A DNA stretch of 64,000 nucleotides from Deltaproteobacteria bacterium (GCA_023489335.1 JAMDCP010000012.1:1-64000), one strand, 5' to 3'; positions 36,401 to 46,780 are shown, numbered from the stretch's first letter. Numbers and translations: made by a program. The notes: generated by a model from the sequence alone, not told the origin.

Positions 36401-36910
36401 ATGACGGGAATTATAGGAATCGGAAACCTGCTTCTAAAAGACGAAGGATTTGGGATTCATTTTGTCCATTATCTTAGAAAAAAATATATTTTTGGCTTAA
36501 ACCTGAGGATAATCGACGGAAGCACAATGGGCTACGGGCTTTTAGACGACATATTTAACTTAGATAATATTATCGTCATAGATGCAATTAAAACAGACGA
36601 AAAGCCTGGAAGCATATTTAAATTCGACGGCGAAAGCATCCCCGTTGATCTAATGAAAAAAACAGCCCATGATGTAGAATTTATCGATGTCATAACCATG
36701 TGCAGCCTTCAGGGGCATAACCCAAGGATAACGATTTTTGCAATATCCCCCGAAGATATAATTAATGTTGGAATGGATATTTCCCCTCCCTTAAAAAACG
36801 CTATGCCGCATCTCGAAGCTCTCGTTTTGGAAGAGATAAAGCCGTTGGGCATAGAATGGAGCATAAATCCCGAATACCTTCAAATTGCCGAATTTCAACC
36901 TTTAATTTAA
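36401..36910 (+). CDS. hyaD: Hydrogenase maturation protease (HyaD/HybD family)
   Basis: The protein has 169 residues from ATG 36401, whose MTGIIGIGN start matches the family. An in-frame ATG at 36335 lies inside the cytochrome gene and adds non-homologous residues. GIGNLLLKDEGFGIHF contains the Glu that senses nickel, and a DGSTMGYGLLDDI segment and a later VIDAIK hold the second acidic ligand. It cuts the C-terminal tail of the large subunit after nickel insertion. It is the last gene of the structural operon, convergent with hypF. Confidence 0.9.
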   Translation: MTGIIGIGNLLLKDEGFGIHFVHYLRKKYIFGLNLRIIDGSTMGYGLLDDIFNLDNIIVIDAIKTDEKPGSIFKFDGESIPVDLMKKTAHDVEFIDVITMCSLQGHNPRITIFAISPEDIINVGMDISPPLKNAMPHLEALVLEEIKPLGIEWSINPEYLQIAEFQPLI

Positions 36911-36916
36911 ATCTGA

Positions 36917-39433
36917 TTAATCTATAATTCCGCCGTAGACTGCCTGTCCAAAAGAAATTCCGCCGTCATTGGGAGGGATTTTTTTGTTGAAAAAGGTATT
37001 AAATCCGTTCTTTTTTAGAATTTTAGCAGTTTTATCCAATAAAAAAGTGTTTTGAAATACTCCCCCGCTTAGACAAACATTTTTGCAATCTATTCTTAAA
37101 GCCATATCTCTTATAATGAAAGCAAGAGTGTTTATAAATCTGCCCGCGATATTTTTATACAGCATATCGGGTAATTTATTCAATTCATATGTATTAATTG
37201 AATTATTACCGCCGGTTTTTAAATCATCCGAATTATTAATAATGATTTTAACGATATTGTTAAACATAGGGCTATAATCGATTATAAAAAGACCGTCAGT
37301 TTTATCATAGCTTATATCATATTCAAAAAAATCGGTTTTATTTATTTGGCCGTCATGTTTCTCGCCGTCCCCTACGCCGCATAGATCCTCCAAATACATT
37401 GCCGCCTCCCCCTCATAAGAAATATCCCCCCTGAATCCGCATAAACACGAAACGGCGTCAAAAATTCTTCCGCAGGAAGACGAGTAAGGAGAATTAATCC
37501 CGCTATTCCACATCTTTAAAAATACTTTGATGTTTTCTATGGAAAGGCCTGTTAAATTCGCAATAGTTTTAAGTTTAAAACCGTCAATGGTTCCAACTTC
37601 ATTTTTAAAAAAAAGTCCGAACAGAATGCTCAAAAGAACCCTCTGCGGCGACCTGACGGCTTTATCCCCTCCCAAAAGCCTGAATTTTTTGAAACTCCCG
37701 ACCCTTTTTAAATCGACATAGCTTCCCTTAAAAAATTCTCCTCCCCAAATACTTCCGTCATCCCCGTAACCTGTCCCATCGAATGCCGCGCCGAAAACAT
37801 TATCCTTTAACTCTAACCCGTTTTCGGCCATACACGAAATAATATGAGCCCTGTGATGCTGCAGGGACACACATTTTATGCCTTCTTTCGCGGCCTTTTC
37901 TTTAGCCCACTTCGTATTTTCATAAGCGGGATGGCTATCGCAAACTATAACTTCGGGTTTGAAATTATAAAACCTTTCAAAATCTTCCACATTTTCGGTA
38001 AAATTAACAAAACTGTCCATATTGTCCAGGTCGCCGTTATGCTGGCTTAATATAACCGCTCCCCCGCCGCCCTTACCCTCGCTTTTATATGAGATTGCAA
38101 ATGTGTTTTTAAGGAAAGAACCTGCCGATAAAACATTTCTTTTTAACTTAAAAGGCAATTTAACGGTATCCGGAACATAGCCCCTCGAACGCCTGATAAA
38201 AAACCAATCTTCGCCGACCGCTTTTATAACCGAATCGTCACACCTTCTATGAATATCCCTATTATGAATCAAAAAACCGTCCGCTATAGATTTCAATTTA
38301 CGAATCGCCTCCCCGTTATCTTTCACTATAGGCTCTCCCCCTATATTTGCAGATGTTGCGACCAGCGGTTTATCAAAAAAATTAAAAATAATATAATGGA
38401 TCGGAGCATAAGGCAAAAATATACCTATATTTTTCATTCCGCAATTCACAAAATAAGACAGGTTTCCTTTATCTCTTAATAAAACAATGGGCCTTTCCTT
38501 CGATAACATTAATGATGACGAAATATTGTCTAAATAGGCATATTTTAAAACCCCGTTGGCTCCATAGATGTCTTTAAGCATAACGGCAAAGGGTTTGGCC
38601 GGCCTATTTTTTCTCTCTCTTAACAATTTAACCGCTTTATCGTTTGTGGCATCGGCCATTAAATGAAAACCGCCGATTCCTTTAACACAGACAATACCGC
38701 CGTTCCTTAAAAGTTCTACCGTAGATTTTATAGCCTTAAAACCTTGCGCCCTGTTTGCATAATTTAATGAATTTAACGGCTGGAGCGGCTGGAGCGGTTT
38801 ACCCGATAAATTATCATTTAAAATAAATTCGACCTCCGGCCCGCACAAAAAGCATCCATTAGGCTCTGCGTGAAACCTCCTGTTTAATGGATTTTTATAC
38901 TCGCCAGCGCAAACGGAACACATTTTAAACTTATCCATAACGGTCGAAACCCTATCGTACGGCATCCCCTTAATTATCGTAAATCTTGGGCCGCAATCGG
39001 TGCAATTTATGAATGGATACAGGTATCTCCTGTTAACCGGATTTAAAAGCTCCTTTAAACATTCATCGCATATTGCAATATCCGGAGATACGGTTAAGTT
39101 TTGGTTTCCCTGAGCATTTTTTCTATTACATTTTTTGTCCGATTCTTGAATTTTAAAATCGCTATAAAAGGCGGGTTTTTTAAAATGTAAGGTTTTGGTG
39201 TTTATAACCGCCAGAGGCGGCTTTTCTAAATCTAAAGATTTTATAAAACTTGCTAAATCGTTTTCGTTTCCCTCGGCATCGATTGATACTCCGCCTAAAT
39301 CATTTAAAACATTACCTCTGATAGAATGCCTTTTTGCAAGCCTGAAAACAAAGGGTCTAAAGCCCACGCCTTGAACCCTTCCAGATAATTTAATTATAGC
39401 CCTTTTAATATCCGCATTATTTTGCATTTTCAA
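36917..39433 (-). CDS. hypF: Carbamoyltransferase HypF
   Basis: The protein has 838 residues with full domain order. The acylphosphatase domain (about 10-100) has GRVQGVGFRPFVFRLA. Two zinc fingers follow (CDECLKEL with CTDCGPRF, CSVCAGEY with CFLCGPE), then a YrdC-like domain and the Kae1-like C-terminal domain (from about 425) with LQHHRAHIISCMAEN and FDGTGYGDDGSIWGGE. It makes the thiocarbamoyl group on HypE that becomes the cyanide ligands. It starts a hypF-E-D-C block that is read as C-D-E-F on the minus strand. Confidence 0.97.
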   Translation of the reverse strand: MKMQNNADIKRAIIKLSGRVQGVGFRPFVFRLAKRHSIRGNVLNDLGGVSIDAEGNENDLASFIKSLDLEKPPLAVINTKTLHFKKPAFYSDFKIQESDKKCNRKNAQGNQNLTVSPDIAICDECLKELLNPVNRRYLYPFINCTDCGPRFTIIKGMPYDRVSTVMDKFKMCSVCAGEYKNPLNRRFHAEPNGCFLCGPEVEFILNDNLSGKPLQPLQPLNSLNYANRAQGFKAIKSTVELLRNGGIVCVKGIGGFHLMADATNDKAVKLLRERKNRPAKPFAVMLKDIYGANGVLKYAYLDNISSSLMLSKERPIVLLRDKGNLSYFVNCGMKNIGIFLPYAPIHYIIFNFFDKPLVATSANIGGEPIVKDNGEAIRKLKSIADGFLIHNRDIHRRCDDSVIKAVGEDWFFIRRSRGYVPDTVKLPFKLKRNVLSAGSFLKNTFAISYKSEGKGGGGAVILSQHNGDLDNMDSFVNFTENVEDFERFYNFKPEVIVCDSHPAYENTKWAKEKAAKEGIKCVSLQHHRAHIISCMAENGLELKDNVFGAAFDGTGYGDDGSIWGGEFFKGSYVDLKRVGSFKKFRLLGGDKAVRSPQRVLLSILFGLFFKNEVGTIDGFKLKTIANLTGLSIENIKVFLKMWNSGINSPYSSSCGRIFDAVSCLCGFRGDISYEGEAAMYLEDLCGVGDGEKHDGQINKTDFFEYDISYDKTDGLFIIDYSPMFNNIVKIIINNSDDLKTGGNNSINTYELNKLPDMLYKNIAGRFINTLAFIIRDMALRIDCKNVCLSGGVFQNTFLLDKTAKILKKNGFNTFFNKKIPPNDGGISFGQAVYGGIID

Positions 39434-39454
39434 AAATGTTATTCTTATTCTTCA

Positions 39455-40528
39455 TCAGCAAATTCTTGGTAATAGTTCGCCCGATGGATAATCCAATAAT
39501 TTATTAATCCCGTAAATACCCCGTAAAATTACCTTGCCTTTTAATTGATTGTTATCTTTACCGTTACCGCCCACGATTCCTATCGCCCCCGCATTTTTGC
39601 CGAGCGGGTGGGATTTAAGAATATCCAGAGCCTTTTTTGCATGCTCCTGCTTGACTGCAAAAACAGCCGTACCCTCGCATGCGAGTTGATACGGTTCAAA
39701 ACCCAAAAGCTCGCAAAAACCCTTCACGCTGTCCCTTACCGGTATCTTATCCTCTTCTATATAAATAGAAACACCCGCCGTTGCGGCCCACTCGTTAAGA
39801 ACAGCGGCAAGCCCGCCTCTCGTGGCATCTCTTATAGCGCTGACGGCGACCCCCCGTTTCAAGACCGCATCTATCATATCCCATAAGGAAGCGCAATCGC
39901 TTTCCGTTTCCACATCCATATCTATGCCGTCTCTTTGTGACATAATGGCGCTTCCATGGTCTCCTATATCCCCTGAAACGATAATGACATCCCCGTCTGC
40001 TATATTATAAACGGAAATGTTGCCGTATAAAACCTCGCCTATCCCGCTTGTGTTTATAAAAATACCGTCCGCTTTTCCTCTTGGAACAACCTTTGTATCC
40101 CCCGTTACAATCCTGGCCCCGCTTTTTTTTGCCTCTTGAGCCGCCGAATTTATAATCTTTTTTAAATCTCCCGTTAAAAATCCTTCTTCTATTATAAGCC
40201 CTAAACTTAAAAAAAGCGGTTTTGCCCCCATAACGGAAAGGTCGTTTACCGTTCCCGCAACGGACAATTTTCCTATATCGCCGCCCTTAAAAAAAATTGG
40301 ACTTACCGTGAAGCTGTCGGTAGTAAAGGCTATTTTTTGCGGGGAATTTAAAATCGTGGCATCTTCCAATAATTTTATTTGATTTTTTGCATTACCTTTA
40401 TATAAACCCGCGCCGTAAAGTTCCTTAAAAAGTATATTATTAATTAATTGGGAGGTCTCTTTTCCGCCGCCGCCGTGGGAAAGCAAAATTTTTTCATCTT
40501 CATCATTGTTTAATTTTTTAGAATTCAT
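39455..40528 (-). CDS. hypE: Hydrogenase expression/formation protein HypE
   Basis: The protein has 357 residues. LSHGGGGKETSQLI near 16-29 is the ATP-site Gly-rich loop of the PurM-like fold. DSFTVSPIFF and DATRGGLAAVLNEW are typical. The C-terminus is PRIC, whose terminal Cys carries the thiocarbamate dehydrated to thiocyanate. It lies 21 bp before hypF. Everything needed for function appears present. Confidence 0.97.
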   Translation of the reverse strand: MNSKKLNNDEDEKILLSHGGGGKETSQLINNILFKELYGAGLYKGNAKNQIKLLEDATILNSPQKIAFTTDSFTVSPIFFKGGDIGKLSVAGTVNDLSVMGAKPLFLSLGLIIEEGFLTGDLKKIINSAAQEAKKSGARIVTGDTKVVPRGKADGIFINTSGIGEVLYGNISVYNIADGDVIIVSGDIGDHGSAIMSQRDGIDMDVETESDCASLWDMIDAVLKRGVAVSAIRDATRGGLAAVLNEWAATAGVSIYIEEDKIPVRDSVKGFCELLGFEPYQLACEGTAVFAVKQEHAKKALDILKSHPLGKNAGAIGIVGGNGKDNNQLKGKVILRGIYGINKLLDYPSGELLPRIC

Positions 40529-40614
40529 AAATTTATAATTTATAAATGTTTAATGGTTGCATAAAATTTTTAAAGCCGCTATTTATATAATAATAGATAA
40601 TAATAGAATAGGGA

Positions 40615-41721
40615 TTAAAAATTACGGTATTTATAATATGCCGCGCACGCCCCCTCAAAAGAAACCATACACGCCCCGATTGGATTTTCGGGGGTGCAGA
40701 CTCCGTCAAAGAGGGGGCAATCGTCCGGCTTCAGCCTTCCTTTAAGTATTTCCCCGCATTTACAAGCCGCATTTTCTTTAGCATCATAGGCTGACTCCCC
40801 CAATTTATCCGCAAAAACATATTCGGCATCAAAAACCTTAAACTCATCCTTTAGTTTTAACCCGCTTTTTGGAATATTTCCAAACCCCCTCCATTCGAAC
40901 TCGCCTCTTACCTCAAAATATTTATTGACCAAATCCTGCGCCTTTTTATTTCCCGTTTCTTTAACCGCCCTTTTATATGCAATCTCCACCTTTGGCGCAT
41001 TACCTTCAACCTGCCTTACTATCAAAAGCGTCCCGCTTAAAATATCATAAGGTTCAAATCCGGCAATAACCGCCGCTTTTTTATACTTTAACGGAATATC
41101 TTCATAAATGCCGCTTCCCGTGATAACGCTTACATGTCCGGGGCAGATAAATCCGTCTATTAAATTGTCGTTAGAATCTAAAATAGCGTTTATAGGCGGA
41201 GGAACAAGAACATGATTAATATAAAAGAATATATTGCCGATTTTTTTTGCTATTACCTCTTCAAGAAGGGCTGCCGTCATCGGCGTTGTCGTTTCAAACC
41301 CGATTGCAAAAAAAACAATCTTTTTATCCTTATTGCTTTTATCCGCCGCGATTTTTATAATATCGAGCGGAGAGTATATCATTCTTATGTCTCTTCCTTT
41401 AGCCCTCTCTTTTATTAGCGAACTATGCGTTCCCGGAACCCGCATCATATCGCCGTAAGCCGCAAGTATAACATCGGGCAAACTTGCAATTTCTATAGCA
41501 GTATCGATTCTTTTTACAGGCATAACGCAAACGGGACAGCCCGGGCCGTGAAGAAAGTTTATTTTGTCTTTAAGGAGGGTGTTTAATCCGTATTTCATAA
41601 TGGAATGTGTATGCCCGCCGCATATTTCCATTATATTTATCGTTTTTTTGGCCTCGCTGCTTATTAGACAGGTTAACCGTTCTATATCGTCTTTTTGCTT
41701 AAAAGAGGAATATATGCTCAT
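40615..41721 (-). CDS. hypD: Hydrogenase formation protein HypD
   Basis: The protein has 368 residues. MEICGGHTHSIMKYGL (about 31-46), LHGPGCPVCVMP, FFAIGFETTTP and a C-terminal set of Cys including CKCGEIL and DCPLFDGVCTPENPIGACMVSFEG are the HypD signatures and [4Fe-4S] ligands. It assembles Fe(CN)2CO with HypC. There is a gap of 86 bp to hypE and of 22 bp from hypC. Confidence 0.96.
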   Translation of the reverse strand: MSIYSSFKQKDDIERLTCLISSEAKKTINIMEICGGHTHSIMKYGLNTLLKDKINFLHGPGCPVCVMPVKRIDTAIEIASLPDVILAAYGDMMRVPGTHSSLIKERAKGRDIRMIYSPLDIIKIAADKSNKDKKIVFFAIGFETTTPMTAALLEEVIAKKIGNIFFYINHVLVPPPINAILDSNDNLIDGFICPGHVSVITGSGIYEDIPLKYKKAAVIAGFEPYDILSGTLLIVRQVEGNAPKVEIAYKRAVKETGNKKAQDLVNKYFEVRGEFEWRGFGNIPKSGLKLKDEFKVFDAEYVFADKLGESAYDAKENAACKCGEILKGRLKPDDCPLFDGVCTPENPIGACMVSFEGACAAYYKYRNF

Positions 41722-41743
41722 TCTGACCCGTTCTAACCGGTTC

Positions 41744-41977
41744 TTAATCCATGTTTATTTTATTTTCGATTTCCTTAAATAAATTAAGGCTTTCTATTGC
41801 TTCGTCTTCGTCTATTTTTTGCATTGCGTAGCCTACATGGATAAGCAGATAATCGCCTATTTTAGCCTGCTCCTCCAAAAGCATGGTGGACACAAGTCTT
41901 TTGGAACCCATAGTATCGACGACGGCTTTTGTTTCGTCTTTTATTTCTACCACTCTGGAAGGGATTGCGAGACACAT
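41744..41977 (-). CDS. hypC: Hydrogenase assembly chaperone HypC
   Basis: The protein has 77 residues. It starts MCLAIPSRVVEI, the invariant Cys2 that binds iron, and has a normal beta-barrel body (GDYLLIHVGYAMQKIDEDEA). It carries the iron centre between HypD and the large subunit. It is the first gene of the minus-strand hypCDEF run. The upstream 263 bp (41978-42240) are AT-rich with no gene; I see no clear promoter there. Confidence 0.95.
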   Translation of the reverse strand: MCLAIPSRVVEIKDETKAVVDTMGSKRLVSTMLLEEQAKIGDYLLIHVGYAMQKIDEDEAIESLNLFKEIENKINMD

Positions 41978-42264
41978 TAATTATGTCCAAGTATAAATTA
42001 AATTGATAGTTCGATACCGCTTTTGTTTATTATTTTATCCTGTTTATTTATAAAATTCAATGTATAAAGAGATAATGGCAAATTAAATTATTTAATGGAC
42101 TTTATATAAAAAATAAGTTAAGATAATGTTCACTATTTTTTACTTATATAGTTTATCATATTGCATGTTTTACATGTCGTTTTCTGTCTAAATTCCGTAA
42201 AAATCATACAGGGCATCGATAATACAATAATATAAAGCCGATGTTCTACTATTTTGAGGCTTCT

Positions 42265-43431
42265 ATGAAAAGATTAAATAACATGGCGTACAATCTGCGT
42301 CCGCTTAAACAGATGTCGCACCCAACCGATCTTATAAAGCAGTTTACCCCAAACTGGTTTACTATGAATATGGGAACGGGCATTCTGTCGCTCATGCTTG
42401 CGGCTTTTCCATATCAGGTTGCAGGGTTGCATCTATTAGCAAAGGGCTTATGGATAATTAACATCGCCTTGTTTATAATTTTTAGCATTCTTTTTATAGG
42501 ACGCTTTGTGTTTTATTTTAAATCCGCAAAAAAGCTATTAAAACATCCCGTGCAATCAATGTTTTTGGGAGCTATACCCATGGGCTTAGCCACTATTATA
42601 AACGGGTTTTTAATATTTGCGGGCTCGCAAATGACACCCATAGCCTTAAATTTATGGTGGTTTGACGCTTTTATTTCTATAATCGTGGGTTTGCTGGTTC
42701 CTTTCTACATGTTTACGAATCAAAAACACAGCATAGAAGATATGACCGCGATATGGCTGCTGCCGATAGTCCCGGCCGAAGTTGCCGCCGCATCGGCAGG
42801 TTTCTTAGCTCCGCATGTTGCTCCAGCTATAGGCAGGTATGTTATTATTCTCGGTTATGCGCTATGGGCATTTTCAGTTCCCCTTGCTTTCGGCATTCTT
42901 GTCATATTGTTCTTGCGCCTTGCATGGCATAAACTCCCGCATAGGGATATGGCGGTATCTACATGGTTGACATTAGGGCCGATAGGCACGGGCAGTTTAG
43001 GTTTGCTTCTTCTTGGAAACGATGCGCCTGCGGTATTTACCGGAACAAAACTTTATATTTATGCTAAAACCGCTTATAGTGTCGGACCTATAGGGGGATT
43101 AATTATGTGGGGATTCGGCTTTTGGTGGCTAATAATAGCTATCCTTATGACATTCAGATATATGCAGGAAGACCTGCCTTTTAATATGGGCTGGTGGGGA
43201 TTTACCTTCCCTCTCGGGGTTTATACTTCGGCAACGATTACACTGTTTAGATTAACGGGAATGGAACTTTTTCAGGTAATAGGCGCTATTTTTGTCATCA
43301 TGCTTGCATTTTTCTGGACTGTGGTTACCTCTAAAACATTACATGGAATGTGGCACGGCTACTTATTTAAAGCGCCGTGTTTGTCAATCGAAACAGGGCT
43401 TCCCGATAAAGATATGAGATGCGCCGATTAA
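42265..43431 (+). CDS. TDT/SLAC1-family transporter (TehA or sulfite-exporter type)
   Basis: The protein has 388 residues from ATG 42265, which has GAGG upstream; an in-frame ATG at 42241 has none. About ten membrane helices are visible, with FTPNWFTMNMGTGILSL at the first, LTLGPIGTGSLGLLLLG in the middle and NMGWWGFTFPLGVYT late, as in C4-dicarboxylate, tellurite and sulfite (Ssu1) carriers. The substrate cannot be told from sequence. It is convergent with a carbonic anhydrase gene 7 bp away. Confidence 0.82.
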   Translation: MKRLNNMAYNLRPLKQMSHPTDLIKQFTPNWFTMNMGTGILSLMLAAFPYQVAGLHLLAKGLWIINIALFIIFSILFIGRFVFYFKSAKKLLKHPVQSMFLGAIPMGLATIINGFLIFAGSQMTPIALNLWWFDAFISIIVGLLVPFYMFTNQKHSIEDMTAIWLLPIVPAEVAAASAGFLAPHVAPAIGRYVIILGYALWAFSVPLAFGILVILFLRLAWHKLPHRDMAVSTWLTLGPIGTGSLGLLLLGNDAPAVFTGTKLYIYAKTAYSVGPIGGLIMWGFGFWWLIIAILMTFRYMQEDLPFNMGWWGFTFPLGVYTSATITLFRLTGMELFQVIGAIFVIMLAFFWTVVTSKTLHGMWHGYLFKAPCLSIETGLPDKDMRCAD

Positions 43432-43438
43432 TCAAATT

Positions 43439-44098
43439 CTACGGCAATGCAGGGTAAACAGGTTCATCGATTTTTTCGTAGCAATTTTTATCAAAAGAAT
43501 AATTATACACCTCGCCTGTTTCTATAACATAATGCCATCCGTAGATATTAATTTTTTTGTCCGTTAATTTAGCTTTAATATAAGGATATGAATATAAGTG
43601 TTTGATTTGTTCTTTTACATTCTCCCTTTCGGTCAATAACTCCCTTTCCCTTTCATCGAGGTCGAGATTGTTACCTGCCGCTAAATTTAACACAATTTTT
43701 TTAACATCTTTAGCCAATTCCAGCCATTTTTTTGTATGGGGAATACTTTTTAAATCCTCGTCCGTCATGTATAAAGCTCTGCATCCTCCGCAATTCGAAT
43801 GTCCGCATACGACGATATTTTTCACGGCAAGCATATTTACGGCATATTCTATTGCGGAAGTGGTTGCCAAAAACTCGTTGACGCTCCTGTATAACGGGAC
43901 TATATTGGCAATATTCCTTACGACAAAAAGTTCCCCGGGCAACGACTTCGTGATAAGATTAGGAACGACTCTGGAATCGGAACATCCTATAAAAAGCGTA
44001 TGCGGATTTTGTCCTGCTCCCATTTTTTTAAAAAGCTCACTATATCTTTTATACTCGTTATTATTAAAATTAATTACGCCTTCAAATAAATTATCCAC
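43439..44098 (-). CDS. Beta-class carbonic anhydrase
   Basis: The protein has 219 residues. The zinc ligands Cys39 (IGCSDSR with the Asp41-Arg43 dyad), His100 and Cys103 (CGHSNCGGCRA) are all present. It interconverts CO2 and bicarbonate, probably in the cytoplasm since no signal peptide is visible. It is convergent with the TDT-family transporter. A role in supplying bicarbonate or pH homeostasis would fit but is inferred. Confidence 0.92.
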   Translation of the reverse strand: MDNLFEGVINFNNNEYKRYSELFKKMGAGQNPHTLFIGCSDSRVVPNLITKSLPGELFVVRNIANIVPLYRSVNEFLATTSAIEYAVNMLAVKNIVVCGHSNCGGCRALYMTDEDLKSIPHTKKWLELAKDVKKIVLNLAAGNNLDLDERERELLTERENVKEQIKHLYSYPYIKAKLTDKKINIYGWHYVIETGEVYNYSFDKNCYEKIDEPVYPALP

Positions 44099-44144
44099 GT
44101 TAATTCTCCTTTAAAACTGCTTTGCACCTTTATAATTTTATAAC

Positions 44145-46448
44145 TTAAAGGCTTTCTTCCACCCTGTTTCTTCCGTTTTCTTTTGCCCTGTATAAGGCAT
44201 TATCAACCCGCTTAATAAGACTGCCAATAATGTCTTGCGTATTACCCAAATTATCTTTTTCGCCATATTCTACAACACCGAAACTGCAAGTGAGCCTGTA
44301 AATATATTTAAAGATATTTTTTTCTATTAATCTCCTCAGGCTTTCGGCCTTTGCTTTTGCATAAGCTAAATCGGTTTCCGGCATTAAAATTATAAACTCT
44401 TCCCCACCGAATCTTGCGAAAAAATCCGTTTCCCTTAAATTATTTTTTACCAGATTGGCAAGCTCTATCAAAACATTATCCCCTATCTGATGCCCGTAAC
44501 TGTCGTTCATTGCCTTAAAGTGATCTATATCGAACATAATTAAAGACAGCGGCCTATTATATCTGAGCGCTAATTTAACATATTCGCCGAGGGATTTTTC
44601 TAATTTTCTCCTGTTAAAAATCCCTGTAAGATGATCCGTTTCGGATAACTCTTGAAAATATAATTTCTCTTTTTCCGATTCTCTTTCCGACAACACCTTG
44701 GCGGTTATATCGAAAAATATTGCGAGCGCAACGAACCGCCCCTGATAAACAATGGTTTGAACATGAAACAATATATATTTTTCTTCACCCTTTTTAGTAA
44801 AAGTATGGAAGGTGTATTCAAAATAAAATTGTTCTCCTTTAAGCCTTCTTTCTATATTGGCTTTTATAATAGGTTTATCTTTTTCGCCAAATAAATCCCA
44901 TACATACATGTCGTAGAGTTCTTTTTCGGGATAACCAAAACACTCTACGGCTGCAGGATTGGCGTAAAGAATCTTAGTGTCGTTAATGAAAACTCCTTCG
45001 TTCATACTGTTAACCACGGACATAAAAAGTTCCCTGCTCTCTTTTAACCTATTTTCTAATTCTTTCTCTTTAGTTATATCAAAAAGTATGCAATCTATCA
45101 TATCCTTTCCGTAGTCGTCTTTTTTCAAGCGGCAGGCAATATAAACATCGATAATCCTGCCCTTTAAAGTTCTTCTTTTCCCTTCGAATTCATATACCCC
45201 TTCTTTCATTATGTTTTTAATGACATTAGTCCTCTCCCCTCCTTCAACATATAAATCCACGATTTTGGTATTTATTAGCTCTTCTTTGCCGCTTGCTTCA
45301 AGGGTTTTCACCATATAATCGTTTACATCGATAAAATGCCCTTCTTTGTCTATCGTAGCCTGATACACCCCGACAGGCAGAAATTCAACGAGATTATTAT
45401 ATTTAAGATAGGAATCCAGAAGTTTTTTTTCAAGCGCCTTCCTGCCTGAGATATCCCTTGCTATGCAAACGCCCATCTTAGTTGTTCCGGCATCCAGAAT
45501 ATTATCCACCGCTTCCACCTGTATAATTTTTCCGTCCTTTGTAATATGATTGGCTTCATAAGTTAAATGTCCTTTTAAAGCCAATTCCCTAAAATAATTT
45601 TTCATCTTGTCATAATCGGCTTTCGGTATTATATTAATAGGGGAAAGTTTAAGAAACTCATCTTTATCATAGCCAAGCCTTTTAAGCCCTGCCTTGTTTG
45701 CATCGATAAATCGCGCGGGAAAACCCTCCTTAGAATACTCCATTAAAAAAACTGCATCTCCTATACTATTAAAAAGCATTCTGTATTTCTTCTCGCTCTC
45801 TTGTATTCTTAACTCCTTGCTTGAAATATTAAATATAAATAGCGTTAAAATTATAAAAAATAAGAAGAAACCCGCAATAAAAATTATGTTTAAAATTATA
45901 TGAAAATATAAGGCATCTTTAATCCTGTGTTGGAAACCGGATTCCATTAAAGGAGCATAATTAGGAGCGGTTTTATACATGCTAATGAATAAAGGTTCCA
46001 TAAACGCCCTTTTTGCCATAATTTTGTGGTGAATAATAAGGGTGGTAAGAATAGGAACCGTTAAATTTTTCCAATTGTAATAGGCTCTGCTCTCAAAAGG
46101 GAGAATGGTTTTCTTTAAATAAGGAAATTTTTCAAGATTTTTATTGAACTCTTCAAACCTTTTATTCGTGAGAGCTATTGAAGCGCTTAATTTTGAAAGA
46201 GATGATTTTAGCCTTTTTTTATCGTTTTTCCGTGAAAAATGGACCACATCTTGCGCCGAATCTACAGCCAGCCTTATACTATTCGAAAGTTTTATAACCT
46301 CTAATTGAATATTATTGTCCGCATCCATATCCCTTTCCATTTTTAAAACAACGGAATTATAAATAATTACGAAAATAATACTATATGCGGTCAAAATAAT
46401 AATGCCGAATAAAAATGTTTTCGATTTGATTAACCCGTTAAATCTCAT
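44145..46448 (-). CDS. Membrane-bound sensor diguanylate cyclase (PAS-PAS-PAS-GGDEF)
   Basis: The protein has 767 residues. Two membrane helices (about 12-32 and 185-208) frame a helical periplasmic sensor region. Three PAS domains follow (about 220-340, 345-465 and 475-600), then GGDEF (about 605-765) starting DHLTGIFNRR, with active site RFGGEEF and an inhibitory RxxD site (RETD) five residues before it. It should make c-di-GMP with product inhibition. The gene stands alone between the carbonic anhydrase and tRNA-Ala. Confidence 0.9.
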   Translation of the reverse strand: MRFNGLIKSKTFLFGIIILTAYSIIFVIIYNSVVLKMERDMDADNNIQLEVIKLSNSIRLAVDSAQDVVHFSRKNDKKRLKSSLSKLSASIALTNKRFEEFNKNLEKFPYLKKTILPFESRAYYNWKNLTVPILTTLIIHHKIMAKRAFMEPLFISMYKTAPNYAPLMESGFQHRIKDALYFHIILNIIFIAGFFLFFIILTLFIFNISSKELRIQESEKKYRMLFNSIGDAVFLMEYSKEGFPARFIDANKAGLKRLGYDKDEFLKLSPINIIPKADYDKMKNYFRELALKGHLTYEANHITKDGKIIQVEAVDNILDAGTTKMGVCIARDISGRKALEKKLLDSYLKYNNLVEFLPVGVYQATIDKEGHFIDVNDYMVKTLEASGKEELINTKIVDLYVEGGERTNVIKNIMKEGVYEFEGKRRTLKGRIIDVYIACRLKKDDYGKDMIDCILFDITKEKELENRLKESRELFMSVVNSMNEGVFINDTKILYANPAAVECFGYPEKELYDMYVWDLFGEKDKPIIKANIERRLKGEQFYFEYTFHTFTKKGEEKYILFHVQTIVYQGRFVALAIFFDITAKVLSERESEKEKLYFQELSETDHLTGIFNRRKLEKSLGEYVKLALRYNRPLSLIMFDIDHFKAMNDSYGHQIGDNVLIELANLVKNNLRETDFFARFGGEEFIILMPETDLAYAKAKAESLRRLIEKNIFKYIYRLTCSFGVVEYGEKDNLGNTQDIIGSLIKRVDNALYRAKENGRNRVEESL

Positions 46449-46557
46449 TGCAAAATCCTGTTAAAATTAGAGCCTATTTTGAATTTTACCGACAAATATA
46501 TCCCGGTTCATATTTCTTTTTAAGAGGGGGGTAATATTAAAAAATAAGAAATAAAAT

Positions 46558-46576
46558 AAGGCGGTTCTCCCGCCTT
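46558..46576. repeat. Short inverted repeat in the intergenic region 46449-46780
   Basis: AAGGCGG and CCGCCTT flank a five-base loop. No T run follows on either strand, so it is not a normal terminator. Apart from this and the tRNA promoter the 332-bp stretch shows no gene. Confidence 0.35.
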
Positions 46577-46726
46577 AAATTCTAAAAAATATGGTTTTTG
46601 AAGCAACACAGAATTATCTAAAACCTCAACATTAAGCCCGTCCCCTCTAATGATTAAGTTATTTTATTATAAAATACCGATATTGTCAACGCATATTTTT
46701 ATAAAAGAATAAAGGAATATTAATTA

Positions 46727-46756
46727 TTGACTTAAAATAAGAGAATATAGTATTAT
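46727..46756 (+). promoter_or_regulatory. Promoter of tRNA-Ala
   Basis: TTGACT (46727-46732), an 18-bp spacer and TATTAT (46751-46756), 24 bp before the tRNA 5' end. Confidence 0.5.
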
Positions 46757-46780
46757 TATAGCATAACATAAAATGCAAAA

